DNA from: Corbicula japonica
Taxonomy: Eukaryota; Mollusca; Bivalvia; Venerida; Cyrenidae
Assembly (NCBI GenBank): GCA_038501625.1
Contig: JAZAYU010000012.1
Coordinates: 6,138,001-6,202,000, forward strand
Reading direction: 5' to 3'
DNA length: 64,000 nucleotides
Below, piece after piece: positions 11,871 through 24,124 of the stretch (within the stretch, counting starts at the first letter, position 1; the number at the start of each line of letters is the position of its first letter). Both the position numbers and the translations under genes were made by a program. The notes beneath the pieces are model-generated. The model did not search any database. It was not told the DNA's origin and saw nothing but the letters and a program-made list of their open reading frames with translations.

Positions 11871-12369
11871 TCCAGTAATTATTGGATACAATGTAAAATG
11901 CAAATAACATGAAATGTATCAACGAATGTGTCAAAGACCGCCATAAATCTTGCAATATCAGATGGGTGCACTTCTGATGATCTCAACTGATTACTTCTTT
12001 GATGTAGCCCGAATGCAAATAAAAACATAATTACCATATTAATATTCACAGTTGCGGTCAGTAAATACACTGACCAGATGCTGGCATGGTGAAACAATCG
12101 GTCACTTCAGGCTTCCGATGCATGCAATATTCCTTTAGCTGCAGAAGAACTATGGTCAATGCTACCATTCATTGGAGTACAATAAAGCCTCTTTGGGTTT
12201 TTATGATGATCTTTGGATCAGATTACTTTGTGGTCAAATTCTGTAATTGGGTTCTTTTAAACCTTTTAAGATTAACACTTTTCATAAAACAGCACTTCAG
12301 AAACAGCTTGCAGGGCTTTTCATAAATTACTTAGATCAAAGAAGGCTTTAAAACAATATGTATACATTC
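11871..12369. other. No feature seen
   Basis: Small overlapping ORFs only; none resembles a known protein. Confidence 0.4.
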
Positions 12370-12540
12370 ACAGGGGCCGATATAGAAGGGGGTTCAATGG
12401 GGTTGCTCAGACACCCTTTTTGGGCAGCAGTACATAATTTTCATGGGGATTTTGGCCAGAAAGTTGGAAAAAATTATGTAACTACCTCAAATGAACTCCC
12501 TTTCTCGAAGTTCTGTAAATCTTGCATCCAATCCAGAGAG
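12370..12540 (+). repeat. Dispersed repeat G, copy 1
   Basis: ACAGGGGCCGATATAG, GGGGTTGCTCAGAC, TTTTGGGCAGCAGT, ATTTTCATGGGGATTTTGGC, AAGTTGGAAA, AACTACC, CTTGCATCCAA in that order. The same order recurs at 14143, 44719 and, inverted, at 55657 and 56074. Confidence 0.6.
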
Positions 12541-13260
12541 CTTTAAATTACTTTTGTCAAAGAATGCTTTCAAACAATATGCATACATTTGATCAATTTA
12601 ACATTGTAAAATCTTCATTATTTTGTCTTTCTTATTAAAATTTCTTTATTTGGCCAGTATTTTATTTAAGTTTTCTAATATTTGCTTAATTATTGACCAA
12701 TCATAATCTCTTTCCTGTACATTTTAATAAGTTTTCAGTCTGCATATCAAATGTAGGTGACAACAAAACTGCCCATGTTTATCACATGCTTGCATATTTT
12801 GAATATTACCAATCATACAAAATAAAAGGCAGCTTTTGTCAATTTTCTTTTAATTGTTAAAGGATTCATTAGTGTACCCAGGGTTTTTTTAATTGACAGA
12901 CAGACCATGGTGTACCACAATAAGTAGAATGGCATTTATGTAAATCTTTAATTTTACTAAAATTACAAAAATTTTAGAATACATTTATATGAAGAACAAC
13001 TCCCAACAAAAATGTGCAAAATTAACAAATAAAACTATGACAAAATTACTAGTGAATTGGAATTTATGAACAGTTAGCTATTAAGTTAAAAATTTAACCT
13101 AATGATTCATTATTTGATATATGTTAATGTTGCAATAGAATGTTATCAGGTGTTAGTATCAAACATAAAAGAGACCATCTTCATTAGGTTATTGCACATG
13201 GTCATCCTTAGGGCTAAATTCTTCTGAAAAATAAAGAAAATTTAGACTAAAACTTGTTAG
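12541..13260. other. No feature seen
   Basis: AT-rich, no supported gene or repeat. Confidence 0.45.
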
Positions 13261-13445
13261 TCACTGGATATGAATTTATTTGCATGGTTGAACAGTGCAG
13301 ATCCAGATCAGCCTGCACATCCATGCTTGGTCAGAAATAAACTTATAAATTTAAAGGCCAAAAGTGTTGATTCTGATCAGATGGCACGGATGTGCAGGCT
13401 GATTTTGATGTACACTGTTTGCCCATGTGATAAAAGACATGGCTT
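13261..13445 (+). mobile_element. Decayed P MITE
   Basis: GTGCAGATCCAGATCAGCCTGCACATCCATGC, a TTGGTCAGAAATAA spacer (reversed type), TTGATTCTGATCAGATGGCACGGATG and CACTGTTTGCCCATGTGATAAAAGAC. Terminal repeats are eroded. Confidence 0.6.
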
Positions 13446-14142
13446 TGCTTGCTGAACATGTCTAATTTTTGAAAGAACCATTCGCTTTGGTCTCTTTTAT
13501 AGTCTTCAGAGCTGCAAATTTAAAAGTATGAAGATCTAGTAACAATAATTAAGCAGGGCAATTTAACACCACTCTAGACAAATACCAATACCACCATGTA
13601 TGATTTCTAAATTTTTGGGATAAAATGTCTTCTGATATCAAGTAAAGTTGTTAGAAGTCCATGCTTCTAAGATATCGTTGTTAATTAAGACTTTTCTAAA
13701 TAAGAGTAGTTGACTTTTACAGTTTGTTTAGATATGTTGCGATGTGTTGATAGTAAACATCCCAGTACAATATTTTTGCACCCACTTTGTCAGCTTCTAA
13801 TGAGAAACAAACAACGATCAATAGGTATTTGTAAAGTGTACAGGAATTCTCGCCTTTGATGTACAGTGTATTGTCCGCTATTGTCCAGGGTGGACAAATT
13901 AAAGCCCCAAGGACAGAAGATGACCATCTCCGAGTATAGACCATTATATGCCTTGTTACTGTTACTATTGAATCGTTCTGACTGCTGCTGCTTCGATTCA
14001 TCTTCTTCATTTTTATTAGAGCAGTACTGTTGATTGACGGCTAAACCAGGTTGTTAAGCATAGAACTTTACCTGTTTTCTAAAAAATCACATACCGGTAT
14101 CTTCTTTTTTGAAAAATTGAAACATTTTTCTGATACTTAAAT
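13446..14142. other. No supported gene
   Basis: A 97-codon minus-strand open frame (14010 down to 13717) is present but matches nothing I recognise and lacks splice or promoter support. Confidence 0.35.
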
Positions 14143-14307
14143 TCAGGGGCAGATTCCAAAGTGAGTCAGTGGGTTTGCTTCTACCTTCTTATCAGGCAGC
14201 AATATTCATTTTTCTTGAGGATTTTTACCAGAAAGTCAGAAAATTAACTTGTTACTACCCTAAGAATGTCCTAATGTCCAACTCCATTTCTAGCTGACCC
14301 TGCTTCT
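14143..14307 (+). repeat. Dispersed repeat G, copy 2
   Basis: TTCAGGGGCAGATTCC, GCAGCAATATTCATTTTTC, GAGGATTTTTACCAGAAAGTC, ACTACCCTAA. More diverged than copy 1. Confidence 0.5.
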
Positions 14308-15477
14308 ATTAAATATGTTTTAAATTGTTCTTAAATTATAAAATTAATGTATTCATTTAAAAGACATCATTGTTTTGTTGTTTTTTTGGCATGTAGATAA
14401 ATTATGCAAAGCTTCTACCCTCAATTACTTCAATTTATGTGTATTATAAGGCCTTTATGTAATTGTTTCACAAAGATCTACATATAGATGAAAGAAGTTT
14501 AATTAATGGACACATTGACACAGAAAGTGTTAATTTGCTTTTTGTTACAATTTTGAAGTTGGTAATAATATAAAAAAAATTAAAGATTTCAAAACTGATA
14601 GTGGAATATAAATTAATAAAAGAGAATTACAATTCATGCCATCTTACATGATATAAATATAAATATAAAGCTGCCTTGTTAAGCCTGTAAGTCACATATT
14701 TATGAAATGACAAAGGACACAGTGGAAAGTGTCAGATTCACTTGTTTCAGGGTGTGATTTTCTGGCCTGATTCTGATCTTTCTACCCACCTTGCACCTCA
14801 GGGGGAGATAATTAGAGGCTTTTCATGAGTCCCTGAAAATTGGACAAGATATTGATCATAAATGCAGAGTTACATAGAATTGAGCAATTTATAACAGTTT
14901 CCATTGTAAACTTCAAAGGTCCTGTAGAGATGGTATTTTTAGAGCTTTTTTTCTCCCCATTTATTGGGATAAGTTAGGAGTTAGGCAAGGGTCTGTGATA
15001 CAACAGTGGCTTTTCTGCAATTTTGTTGTATTCAAATGTCATATTAGAATTATATTCAGATGTCATCTTTTTAAGTACTTCTACATCCCTGCCTTTTGAT
15101 TCCTTTTTATTATTGATACTGTTATAAGCATTTAAGAAAGGACTGTTTATAAAAGTTTGGATTACACTTATACTGTAACTAATAGGTAAGGTTTAACAAT
15201 TCTTGGTGAAACTCTAAATTTAAAAATAATAGAATTAAATTAAGATTAGCAGGTTATTTTTTTGTCTGTGTAAATGAATTTAAAAATTATGGAGGAAAAT
15301 ACATCTTAAAATTGTGACGGATTATATTGAACCAAGCTATTTAATTAAAATATGTGATAACAATTATTGATGTGATAAAATTTTAAAGAAAAATGATTAT
15401 CAGGCAGGTAATTTTGTTCTATTACATGTAGTATGTAAATGAATTTTTTTTAACTGCATAAGGACCATTACAAATTT

Positions 15478-15479
<2 letters not shown>
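14308..15479. other. No feature seen
   Basis: AT-rich noncoding sequence with A/T homopolymer runs. Confidence 0.45.
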
Positions 15480-15510
<31 letters not shown>

Positions 15511-15542
15511 TTTTTTTCTTCTTCTTCTTCTTCTTCTTCTTC

Positions 15543-15604
<62 letters not shown>
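15480..15604. repeat. Compound microsatellite (AAT)n-(TTC)n-(TTA)n
   Basis: About 10 AAT units, a short T run, about 9 TTC units, then about 20 TTA units. The outer AAT and TTA blocks are reverse complements, so the tract can fold back. Confidence 0.95.
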
Positions 15605-15769
15605 AATTGGATAATAGTGCATCATGAAAAGAAGATTTAGATAAAAATAAAAATGATTTTCAAAAAATGTATTTTGTAAGTGTATCTTGTACCTACCTTT
15701 CTACTATGCCTACAGTTAAGTGGATCATTTATAATAGATTTTCTTATGTGATCAATTGGTGAGCTTTTT

Positions 15770-16013
15770 TTAACCCTTTCCTGTATAGATACACCTTTAT
15801 TGCTAGGGCGAACAGTTTAGATCCAGATCAGCCTGCACATCCGTGCCATCTGATCAGGATCTAAACTGTTCGCTTTTTGATTCATTTGGTTATTTCTGAC
15901 CAAAATGCGACCAGTGCAGATCCTGATCAGACAGCACAGATGTGCCAGCTGATCTGGATCTATACTGGTTGCACATGCGTAAAAATGTGTATATATATCA
16001 AGGAAAGGGTTAA
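15770..16013 (+). mobile_element. P MITE, complete
   Basis: TTAACCCTTTCCTGTATAG at the left, hairpin 1, the GGTTATTTCTGACCAAAATG spacer, hairpin 2, GGAAAGGGTTAA at the right; about 244 bp. TTAA at both outer edges. Confidence 0.9.
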
Positions 16014-17198
16014 ATTCAATACCCAAATCCTCTCTAAATTAGAGTTGACAATATATTGAAGATCTTTCATCACATAATCCTATAAAGTCCAAGTCAAGGG
16101 GTGAGGGCATTGTTGGGTAGAGCTTGCGAAATGACACTCGCTGTAAGGATTACCCAGCATGCAGTATTCTAATTTCTGGGCTTGTGTGAGGCTGTCAGTT
16201 ATTAGTTGTTAAAGATTGCAGTACAATGAAAATATAGGTAAGAGAGTGAGACTAGTGTCTGTGGCCTACTGTGTTGATCATAGGTTCTATTTTAGTGACG
16301 GATTCCTCCTGATTGCCTGCTTAAAATTCTATCATACGTTTTCGACACTTTTTAGTACTGCTTGTTTTCAACGTCTATCATATGTTTTTGACACCATTCA
16401 GGTTTTAGGTTCTGCTTGTTTTATTTTTATCATCAATTTTTAAAAGTGTAAAAAGATTATTTTTGTTGGTCGAGTGCAAAACAGTTACTGCATTCTTTAT
16501 TCATATACATTTACAACTGTTTTGCATTTAGATTCCGACAACAATTAATAATAGTTAGCTGTGACTGGTAACATAAGTCTGTATTCATATTAAAAAAATC
16601 TGCATGTGGTATTTGGCACCACCTTAGTTTTCAAGAATATAATTTATATGACTATTTTGTGGTGGAACTTAATTTTCAAAAATATATAGAACTTAAGAAT
16701 ATTGTGGAAATACATATATTCTGGTTTTAACATATTGGAGTGTATTTTATCTATATATGTGATAGAGCAAATATGACATCTGTCTTTGGATTTTAATTTT
16801 GTATTATCTCATTAATCCATTGTTTGAAAAGAGGACTTTGTTGTAGGGATTTTCCAATTGGCACTATCAGAGTTATACCATGTTTGGAGGGCGCTAACTA
16901 ATTTGCTCCATCTTTTAATGTGTTATTAGTGGATTTACGGGATTAGTTTCTGTTTACCATCATTGCTGAAGCTGATAAGGTAGATAAAGAAGGTGTCAAA
17001 CTTAACAGATAAAGGGATCTTCTAAAGAATAGGGGACCATGTTGACAACAATCATTTTTGTGATCAAGGACTTGTTACAAAGGTATACCATATACATAGA
17101 GGTATTTCAACTTTGTAGACTTTTAGAAACTTAATTTTGTGATAATTTGTCTGGATTGCTGTTACATGACATATATTCAGTAACTTAATGATCAGTAC
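16014..17198. other. No supported gene
   Basis: A short degenerate internal repetition (CTATCATA(C/T)G TTTT(C/T)GACAC, about 16330-16400) is the only structure noticed. Confidence 0.4.
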
Positions 17199-17340
17199 AG
17201 TGCACAAAAAAATCTTTGAATTCCATCTAAGTGATTTTATTGATTCATTTGCTGGAACTTTAGACACTAAGTGCACAAAAAAATCTTTGAATTCCATCTA
17301 AGTGATTTTATTGATTCATTTGCTGGAACTTTAGACACTA
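17199..17340. repeat. 71-bp perfect tandem duplication
   Basis: AGTGCACAAAAAAATCTTTG ... TTTAGACACTA occurs twice head to tail (17199-17269, 17270-17340) with no difference seen: very recent, or an assembly artefact. Confidence 0.95.
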
Positions 17341-17960
17341 GAATTTCAGGTTTGGATAACTTTCTGACAGTAACTATATATAATTTTTTGTTGTTATTTA
17401 ACTGTTCCTCATTTTGAAATCAGTTAATCAGCCTCCCTCTGTTTATGTTTATTTTTTACAGCATAGTTTGTGAATACAATTTTATTCAAAAACTAGAAAA
17501 AAAGAAAGCCAATATGGGAAAGTAAATTATAAATTGGGGTATTTTATATAAAAAAGAAAGATAAAAATTATGTTTATTTTTGCAATACTTACTTGTGAAA
17601 AATTAATGACCCCTGATTTTCAGATCTGCATGCACTTCAAAAGTTGTTTTTCTCAAAATTGATGTTTAGATGTTTGAAACTTGATAGATGGCAGTTTTGC
17701 TAGAATTTCAGGTTTATATCACAGTAACACTTTGACAGTACCTATGGAATGTTTATTAATTTAATTTTACTCTGTCTCTGACTCAGTCATTCAGAGGACA
17801 AATTTCCTTCAAAATTAATTTTATTTTCTTGTGGATAAAATTTGAAGAAATACAAACCAAAAATTAATATGGGGAAGTAAATTAAATAAGGAGTACCTTC
17901 AGCAAAAACATCAAAAACAAGATATCATGTTTATTTAAAATTTTCTTACAAATAAACCTG
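17338..17960. repeat. Diverged tandem duplication, about 360-bp period
   Basis: CTAGAATTTCAGGTTT begins both halves (about 17339 and 17699). Both then contain TTTGACAGTA(A/C)CTAT, CAGTTAATCAG or CAGTCATTCAG, ATATGGG(G)AAAGTAAATTA and ATCATGTTTATTT blocks in the same order. Confidence 0.6.
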
Positions 17961-19243
17961 AATGAAAATGTTGAGTCATGTCTACAGTGATCTAGATGAT
18001 GAAAAGAGTATTTTCAAGATCTGATTTTTGTTTTAAAAAGTATTGCTATGCATTTTACGAGCATGTTATTGGCAACCTTTTAGTCATATACGTATGCATA
18101 TTGCTGCCTTTTTACTGCGCTCAAGTTATCAATGCTCACAAGGATTAGTTTCATTTTCGTGAGATTGATTACACAGGCTTGCCAAGGTGTTTCCAGTTAG
18201 TGCGTGTTATACTCGAGGTGATGCAGCTCGGCTTTTTTTGAAGATGGGTAAAATTTCACAGCATAATGCATTAAGATAGAAAAGATAATATTAAATGTTG
18301 CCTTTATTCAAACACTGAATCGTTAAGAGCTTTGTCTCTCTGCACATTTAATATTCTAGATTCAATTATGGTTTGTGTTTTTTTAGTTATGATGAGTAGC
18401 CATTGGTGTGACCACATGTTGTTTGTATTGACCAGCCTAGAAAAACATATCCTGTACAGTTCCCAATCCATTCATTTCGTTTGTTCATTTCGATCAAACT
18501 TGACAGAAAGTTTCGTTAAAAGTTAGTTGAACGATTTTTAATAATTTGCTATTTTCATATCTATGAATTTTGAAATGTTTTAATTTCTGTTAATTTATAA
18601 TAGAGAATTTGCGGAGTATAATAAGGTATTATTATTATTCTAACATGACTTCAAATGTTATTGTAGTCTATCTGATAATCATGGAAATGGTGAACATTTT
18701 CTCATTTATAATGATTTATGATGGTCATTCCATTAATGAATTTACATTCAATTTCCTAAAAATTATTTTTTTATCTAATAGTTAAATTTAAAAGGCAGTA
18801 GTGAATTAAGAATGTCTGTTATAAATCTAACTTAGTTTAGAAATGCGAAAACAACTGTAAAATTCTATTATCAAAAATGTTGTGGATTGTAATTAAGCAA
18901 GACCGATTCACTTTCTTGGTAACAAATGATAAAGTGATTTTTCGTGGTCAAATTATGCAAAACAAAATACTTTATTATTATGAATAATCATCACTCTATA
19001 GACTGTACATGCATCTGTGTCAAAATGTTTTTAAATAAGCATTTACAGGAGAGAGCATTTAATTTTCAACATTTCCATTATTTTAAAATCAAATTGTAAT
19101 TATCCTTAATGCTTTAAAGTGCTGGAAGAGTGTTTGGAATGACTTGTTAATTTCTGTGAAAAATTTTAATTGCATGTATCTTTTAGAAGACGAGTTGTTT
19201 GCAAAAATTTATAAAATTTACATTATAATTATCTACAAAGGTC
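17961..19243. other. No feature seen
   Basis: About 1.3 kb, AT-rich, no supported gene or repeat. Confidence 0.45.
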
Positions 19244-19742
19244 CAGAAGAAGTAAATGTTTTAACAGCCAGCAGTCATATTTTTCTACTGCCCTATTATA
19301 AATACCTTACATAGTTAGGTAACATAAAGTAACAAAATAAACGAAGTTACAACTTTTCACAAACATTATTTTAACTTAAATACAACCTACAATTTTTTTT
19401 CTAACCATCTCAAACAGGATGTTAAAATGATGAATATTTAAAGTTTAAGGGCGACTTTCATCGTCCGAATCACATTATTAATTCATGGTCCTTAAATAAT
19501 TGTCCTTGATATCTGTAGTTTGGTAAAAGGGAACCCTCAAATTTTAAATATTCAACATTTTATTTCCTGTAAGTAATTTATAGGAAAGAAATAAAAGTAG
19601 ACTGTATTTTAGTTGAAACATGAGGTTTGTAAAACAGTGGTACTTAGTTTATTTTGTTACGTTATGTTACCTAACTATGAAAAATAATAATAGGACAGTA
19701 GAAAATTATGACAACATGCTGTCTTAATGTTTACTTCTACCT
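19244..19742. mobile_element. Inverted-repeat element H (about 100-bp arms)
   Basis: Left arm 19244..19346 (AGAAGTAAATGTTTTAACAG ... TAGTTAGGTAACATAAAGTA ACAAAATAAAC) matches the reverse complement of 19640..19742 (TTATTTTGTTACGTTATGTTA ... ATGTTTACTTCTA) at roughly 80-85% by eye. The 290-bp centre has no ORF. This is the shape of a nonautonomous foldback transposon; only one copy is in the window. Confidence 0.65.
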
Positions 19743-20096
19743 GACCTGTATAGACAAATATATTACAATTAACCATAGACAACTCAGCTTCTCAAAAAAT
19801 ACAAATATAAATAATTATAAATAAATACAAAATAAATACAAAATACTGAAAGCCTTCCAAGCTCTTTCAAGCATTTATCACTATTACATTTTTTTTAATA
19901 TTGAAATGTTTACAATTTCTTCCATTTTCAGTTATCTCCTAAGTTCTTTTTATTGTAAATGGTGGAAAAGTTTATACATTTTGCAAATTATTCAAAGTTA
20001 ATCATAACAAAATTATAGTGTTTGCAAACCACCAGGTGAGATTTATCTTTGAAATACTAAAACTTTCAGACAAACATGTGTGTCACGGTATTGCAT
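19743..20096. other. A-rich noncoding sequence
   Basis: Imperfect AAATACAAATA-type runs near 19795-19850; nothing else. Confidence 0.4.
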
Positions 20097-20336
20097 TTAA
20101 CCATTTCCTCCTTATATACGCATTTTTAAGCATGTATGACCAATATAGATCCAGATCAGCCGGCAATTCTGTGCTGTCTGCTCAGGATCTGCAGTGGTCG
20201 TATTTTGGTCAGAAATAACCTGATGAATCAAAAAGCGAACAGTGCCGATCAGGATCAGACAGCACAGATGTGCCGGTGATCTGGATCTACACTGTTCACC
20301 CAGGCAATAATGGTTTGTCTATGGAGGAAAGGGTAA
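20097..20336 (-). mobile_element. P MITE, near-complete, reverse orientation
   Basis: TTAACCATTTCCTCC at the left, GCATTTTTAAGCATGTATGACC, both hairpins, GGTCAGAAATAACCTGATGA, then CAGGCAATAATGGTTTGTCT and GGAAAGGGTAA. Confidence 0.8.
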
Positions 20337-21985
20337 AGTAAGTCAAAAACATCGGCCAGAATTTTAGTAAAACAATTTTGAAGAAATGTCTTAAATACTA
20401 TCATTAATATCTAGATCAGGATTATGTTTTGTTTAGATCAATGGAAAAAAAACATATTTGACAACTTTGAAATGAACTTAAACACTCTTTTCAAATGAAA
20501 CCTCATTAAAAGAAAAGTTACAAATGAAAATATGAACTTGTATCAGTTCATATTATAATAATATTTTGAATGCAGCTTTTCACAATTCGTATGCTATTGA
20601 CTTGTTAATTTATGGTTTTAAATCTCAGTATTTACATTATCGATTAAGTAGGCAACCTCCTCGAAAACAGATTTCAAATTGCGCTCTAATCTATTTTGAT
20701 CACAGAAGGTGAACGTCTTAAACGCATTAGAGAGTATCTAAATTTTGTATTAATTTGGTGTATAATGGTGACACTAGAAACATGGGTCCTTTTGATAAAA
20801 TCTCATGATTGGTATAAATGCTACATCAGTACCGAAAGCTTCCAATCGCGAGGCGGGATATTGTCACGGGTGCGTAACTTCCGATGTACGATAGAACCTT
20901 GGTATTGAAAGTTTACTGGATTTTAGTGAAGTTTACAATACAAATCATACACAAGTGATAATTAATGTAAATTGGATATACAGTTTGATAAAGCTGAACA
21001 GCAGTAATGGATTTGTATGGATTTAACATACACATGTTTACTGTTCAAGTACTCGTCCGTGGAGCCTAGGTCCTTAAGGAAAGAAAAAGAACTGTCATTA
21101 ACGGTTCCGAGATAAAAACTGTTAATATTACGGATATTTCTATGAAGTTGGATTTATTATCTTACACTGGTAAGAACTTTGAAATTAAAAAACAAGCAAG
21201 AAATAATTTAAATGAAATAATTGCTTTATCATCTAAGTCAAATTTCTAGAAAGAAAAAAAACATGAATTAAAATGTTGCCAATATATTTCAGCTGTTAAA
21301 ACTATATTTTAAATTGTTAATATATATGATAGAAATTTCTAGTGTTTTTAAAATGATACAATTTAAAATACAGTTTTTGCTCTTCTGTTTATATTTTTAA
21401 ATATCTTGAATGGTCACATTTTCTATTTACTACTGATTTATTACTGTAATACTTTGAGTGTCATTTTGTAACTCTTGTCAGTCATTTTTTTTATTCAAAA
21501 AGATTTAATTAAATTTTAAAATACAGTTTTTGTCATCATGCTAATGTGGATGTTTTTTAATTAATATCTTTAAGCAAAAGTGGGGCGTCTTTATGGTACT
21601 TTCAGTAAACTTTATATGTTGTTTATTTTTGATCGACAGATTCCATCCATAATCCTTGAAGCATTTCAAGTTTATTTATTTTTTTTTGTCAAAAACTTGA
21701 AGTTTATAGTCTTAAATGAAAGTAAATTAAGGTCACAATTAACAGAGCATTTTACAATATAAAAAAATCTTGTTGTATGTGAAAACTCAGTATTTTCCCT
21801 TAAATTTGCCAAATTTTCTACACAAAATGTTCTTAAAATTATTTTAAATATTATTAGTAATTGTTTTAATAATTATTATTGTTGATTTAATTGATGTCAT
21901 GTGTTATGTCTGCTGACAGCCTGTTCATATCTAAAACTTAAGATTGTCTATTACTTTACCACTTCTTTTTTCATCAAACTCCACT
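20337..21985. other. No feature seen
   Basis: A TAAAATACAGTTTTTG-type block occurs at about 21366 and 21520, suggesting a small old duplication. No gene supported. Confidence 0.4.
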
Positions 21986-22226
21986 TAACCCTTTCCAGTA
22001 CAGACACACCTTTATTGCTATGGCGAACAGTTTAGATCCAGATCAGCCGGCACATCCGTGCCGTCTGATCAGGATCTAAACTGTTCGCTTCTTGATTCAT
22101 TAGGTTATTTCTGACCAAAATGCGACCAGTGCAGATCCTGATCAGACGGCACGGATGTGCCGGCTGATCTGGATCTACACTGGTCGCACATGCGTAAAAA
22201 TGCGTATCTATACAGGAAAGGGTTAA
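21986..22226 (+). mobile_element. P MITE, complete reference-quality copy
   Basis: TTAACCCTTTCCAGTACAG at the left and CTATACAGGAAAGGGTTAA at the right (TIR about 24 bp, imperfect). Hairpin 1 spans about 22023-22088 and hairpin 2 about 22124-22189, each nearly perfectly self-complementary and each carrying four GATC sites. Both outer edges are TTAA, the target preferred by piggyBac transposases. It has no coding capacity. Confidence 0.92.
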
Positions 22227-23018
22227 TATTTATTATGACAACTGGGTCATGTATTAGACAAATTGTTAAGATCAAGGTCACTTTTATCAATTGTTTAAAC
22301 TGAGAGGATTTTTGTTTTGTTATGCTGACAAACTATGATGTCTGTGAAATGTGTTTTACTGAACACCCTCTAGTTTTAAATTTTAGCTTATCCTTATTGA
22401 AATTCATTGTTTGGCACTGTATAGCAGGTGGGCAAATTTATAAAACAACATTTTCTCTTTGATTTCGACCTTTTCTTTATAACATTTCCCATGTATTTAC
22501 TCTTTAATTTATGTTTATTACTTAAGAACCCGCCTGTTTGACACAATACAAGATTCCTCTATTATAAATGGTCTAGTTTTAGCATATCCAGATGGCATCT
22601 TGTATAAATACCCATAATTCTCAAATTTCATGATACGCCAAAAAAAATTAAGAATATCGCTAAAAAGTACTTTTTTCACAGATTGACAGATTTGTTTGGC
22701 GACGCTCTGTTAAAATGTTTGCTTGTCATAACTTTAGATTTATCAGTTTACTTTTTATTCAAATGAAGATTTTATATCATGCTATAACTGTCATATTTTA
22801 CATAACTTGTATATTTTATTAAGGCTAATTTTTTTTACCATTCGAAAAAATAGAAAAGATGCAAAAACTTACGAAGCTGAGTGCGCCGATGACAAGCCTT
22901 TTTTAATTTTGTCATTTTACATTACAGGTAGCAAGTTCTCACAACTATTTTATCCAAGTCAGCTAAAATATAAAACAAGAAAAATTAAATAAAAATCATG
23001 CACTATGTTAAAAAGGCT
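22227..23018. other. No feature seen
   Basis: No supported ORF or repeat. Confidence 0.45.
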
Positions 23019-23146
23019 CTAACCGTTTCTCCATGAGACATGGCTGTTATCTTATGGGTAAACAATGTAGATCCAGATCAGCCATGCATCCTTGCAATCT
23101 GATCTGGATCTTCACTGTTCACACATGCTATAAAACTGTACATTTT
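23019..23146 (+). mobile_element. Single-hairpin P-MITE derivative
   Basis: CTAACCGTTTCTCCATGAGACATGG, then one hairpin (GTAGATCCAGATCAGCC ... CTGATCTGGATCTTCACTG) and ACACATGCTATAAAACTG. The second hairpin is absent. Confidence 0.6.
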
Positions 23147-23226
23147 CACCTTAGTGCAATAACAGTATATCTTCTTAATATTTCAATTGTACTTAAACCG
23201 TAATTGCACTAAGGTGACGATATTAT
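23147..23226. repeat. Short inverted repeat (14-bp perfect arms)
   Basis: CACCTTAGTGCAAT (23147-23160) and ATTGCACTAAGGTG (23213-23226) flank a 52-bp loop. Could be a tiny MITE that truncated the neighbouring P relic. Confidence 0.7.
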
Positions 23227-23261
23227 ATGTAATTAATGATTAATTATAAGCTAATATCTCA

Positions 23262-23437
23262 TAGTGTAGATCTTGATTAGCCTGCACTTCCATGTAATTT
23301 GATCTGGATCTACATTGTTCATACTTAGATTTATTCAATTTTTTTCTGAAGCAATAATTTCAAGAAGCAGTGTAGATCCAGATCAGACTGCACTGGTCTG
23401 CCTTGGGATTCAAGGCAAAACTTGAAGGAAAGGGTTG
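23262..23437 (+). mobile_element. Decayed P MITE
   Basis: GTGTAGATCTTGATTAGCCTGCAC, TTTGATCTGGATCTACATTG, a degraded spacer, GTGTAGATCCAGATCAGACTGC and terminal GAAGGAAAGGGTT. Confidence 0.6.
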
Positions 23438-24124
23438 AACAATTTCTCTTAAAGAAATTACTTATTTTTAATAGGATTTACTCTACAAAAAAAAATTTAA
23501 AAATATCACTGGATGATTATTATTAAATGATACAGTATTAAGGTATTTTTGTGATATTTTTACCTATAACATTAATTAGTATTCTCAATACGCTACTGAA
23601 AATGTTGTGAAGTACTGTATTAGCAAATAAGTAACGGAAGCTTCGCAGCAGGAAACCTTTGTGAGCGTTAATTGGAAACCATGATACTGCGTCACCATTT
23701 TTATAGAGGATTTACATATATTATGTGTGGATGTAGAAATGTTATGGTGTGGCTTGGTTTTGTAAACGTGAAGAACTGCTCTTGCATTTCAGCAAATGTT
23801 GTGCAAAATTAAGTATTTTTAATAAAGTTTAGATGGATAACTCAAGATATCTACATGAAATGATGATGTATTTGTTACACTTGGTGGGATATATTTCAGA
23901 TTAGTTAAATTACCTTAACAAATGTTCAGACTTACTGCCGAGGCTCATTATCATGGACTGATGAATTCGGTGCTCTTTCCGTACGTAACAAAATTAACAG
24001 TAGTAAAATAAAGTGGATCATATATCGTGAGCTGAGAATAGAAATGTTAGTACAGTGACAGATGAAGGGGGAAGATAGTTCTAACAAGGTCCATTAAATT
24101 TTATTCTGATATTTGATAATAGTT
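23438..24124. other. No feature seen
   Basis: AT-rich, no supported gene or repeat. Confidence 0.45.

Noticed and set aside
13717..14010. 97-codon minus-strand ORF
   Set aside because: No recognisable domain, no splice or promoter support; compatible with chance in one of the less stop-rich stretches.
15422..15625. Minus-strand open frame of Asn, Lys and Leu runs
   Set aside because: It is the translation of the (AAT)/(TTC)/(TTA) microsatellite.
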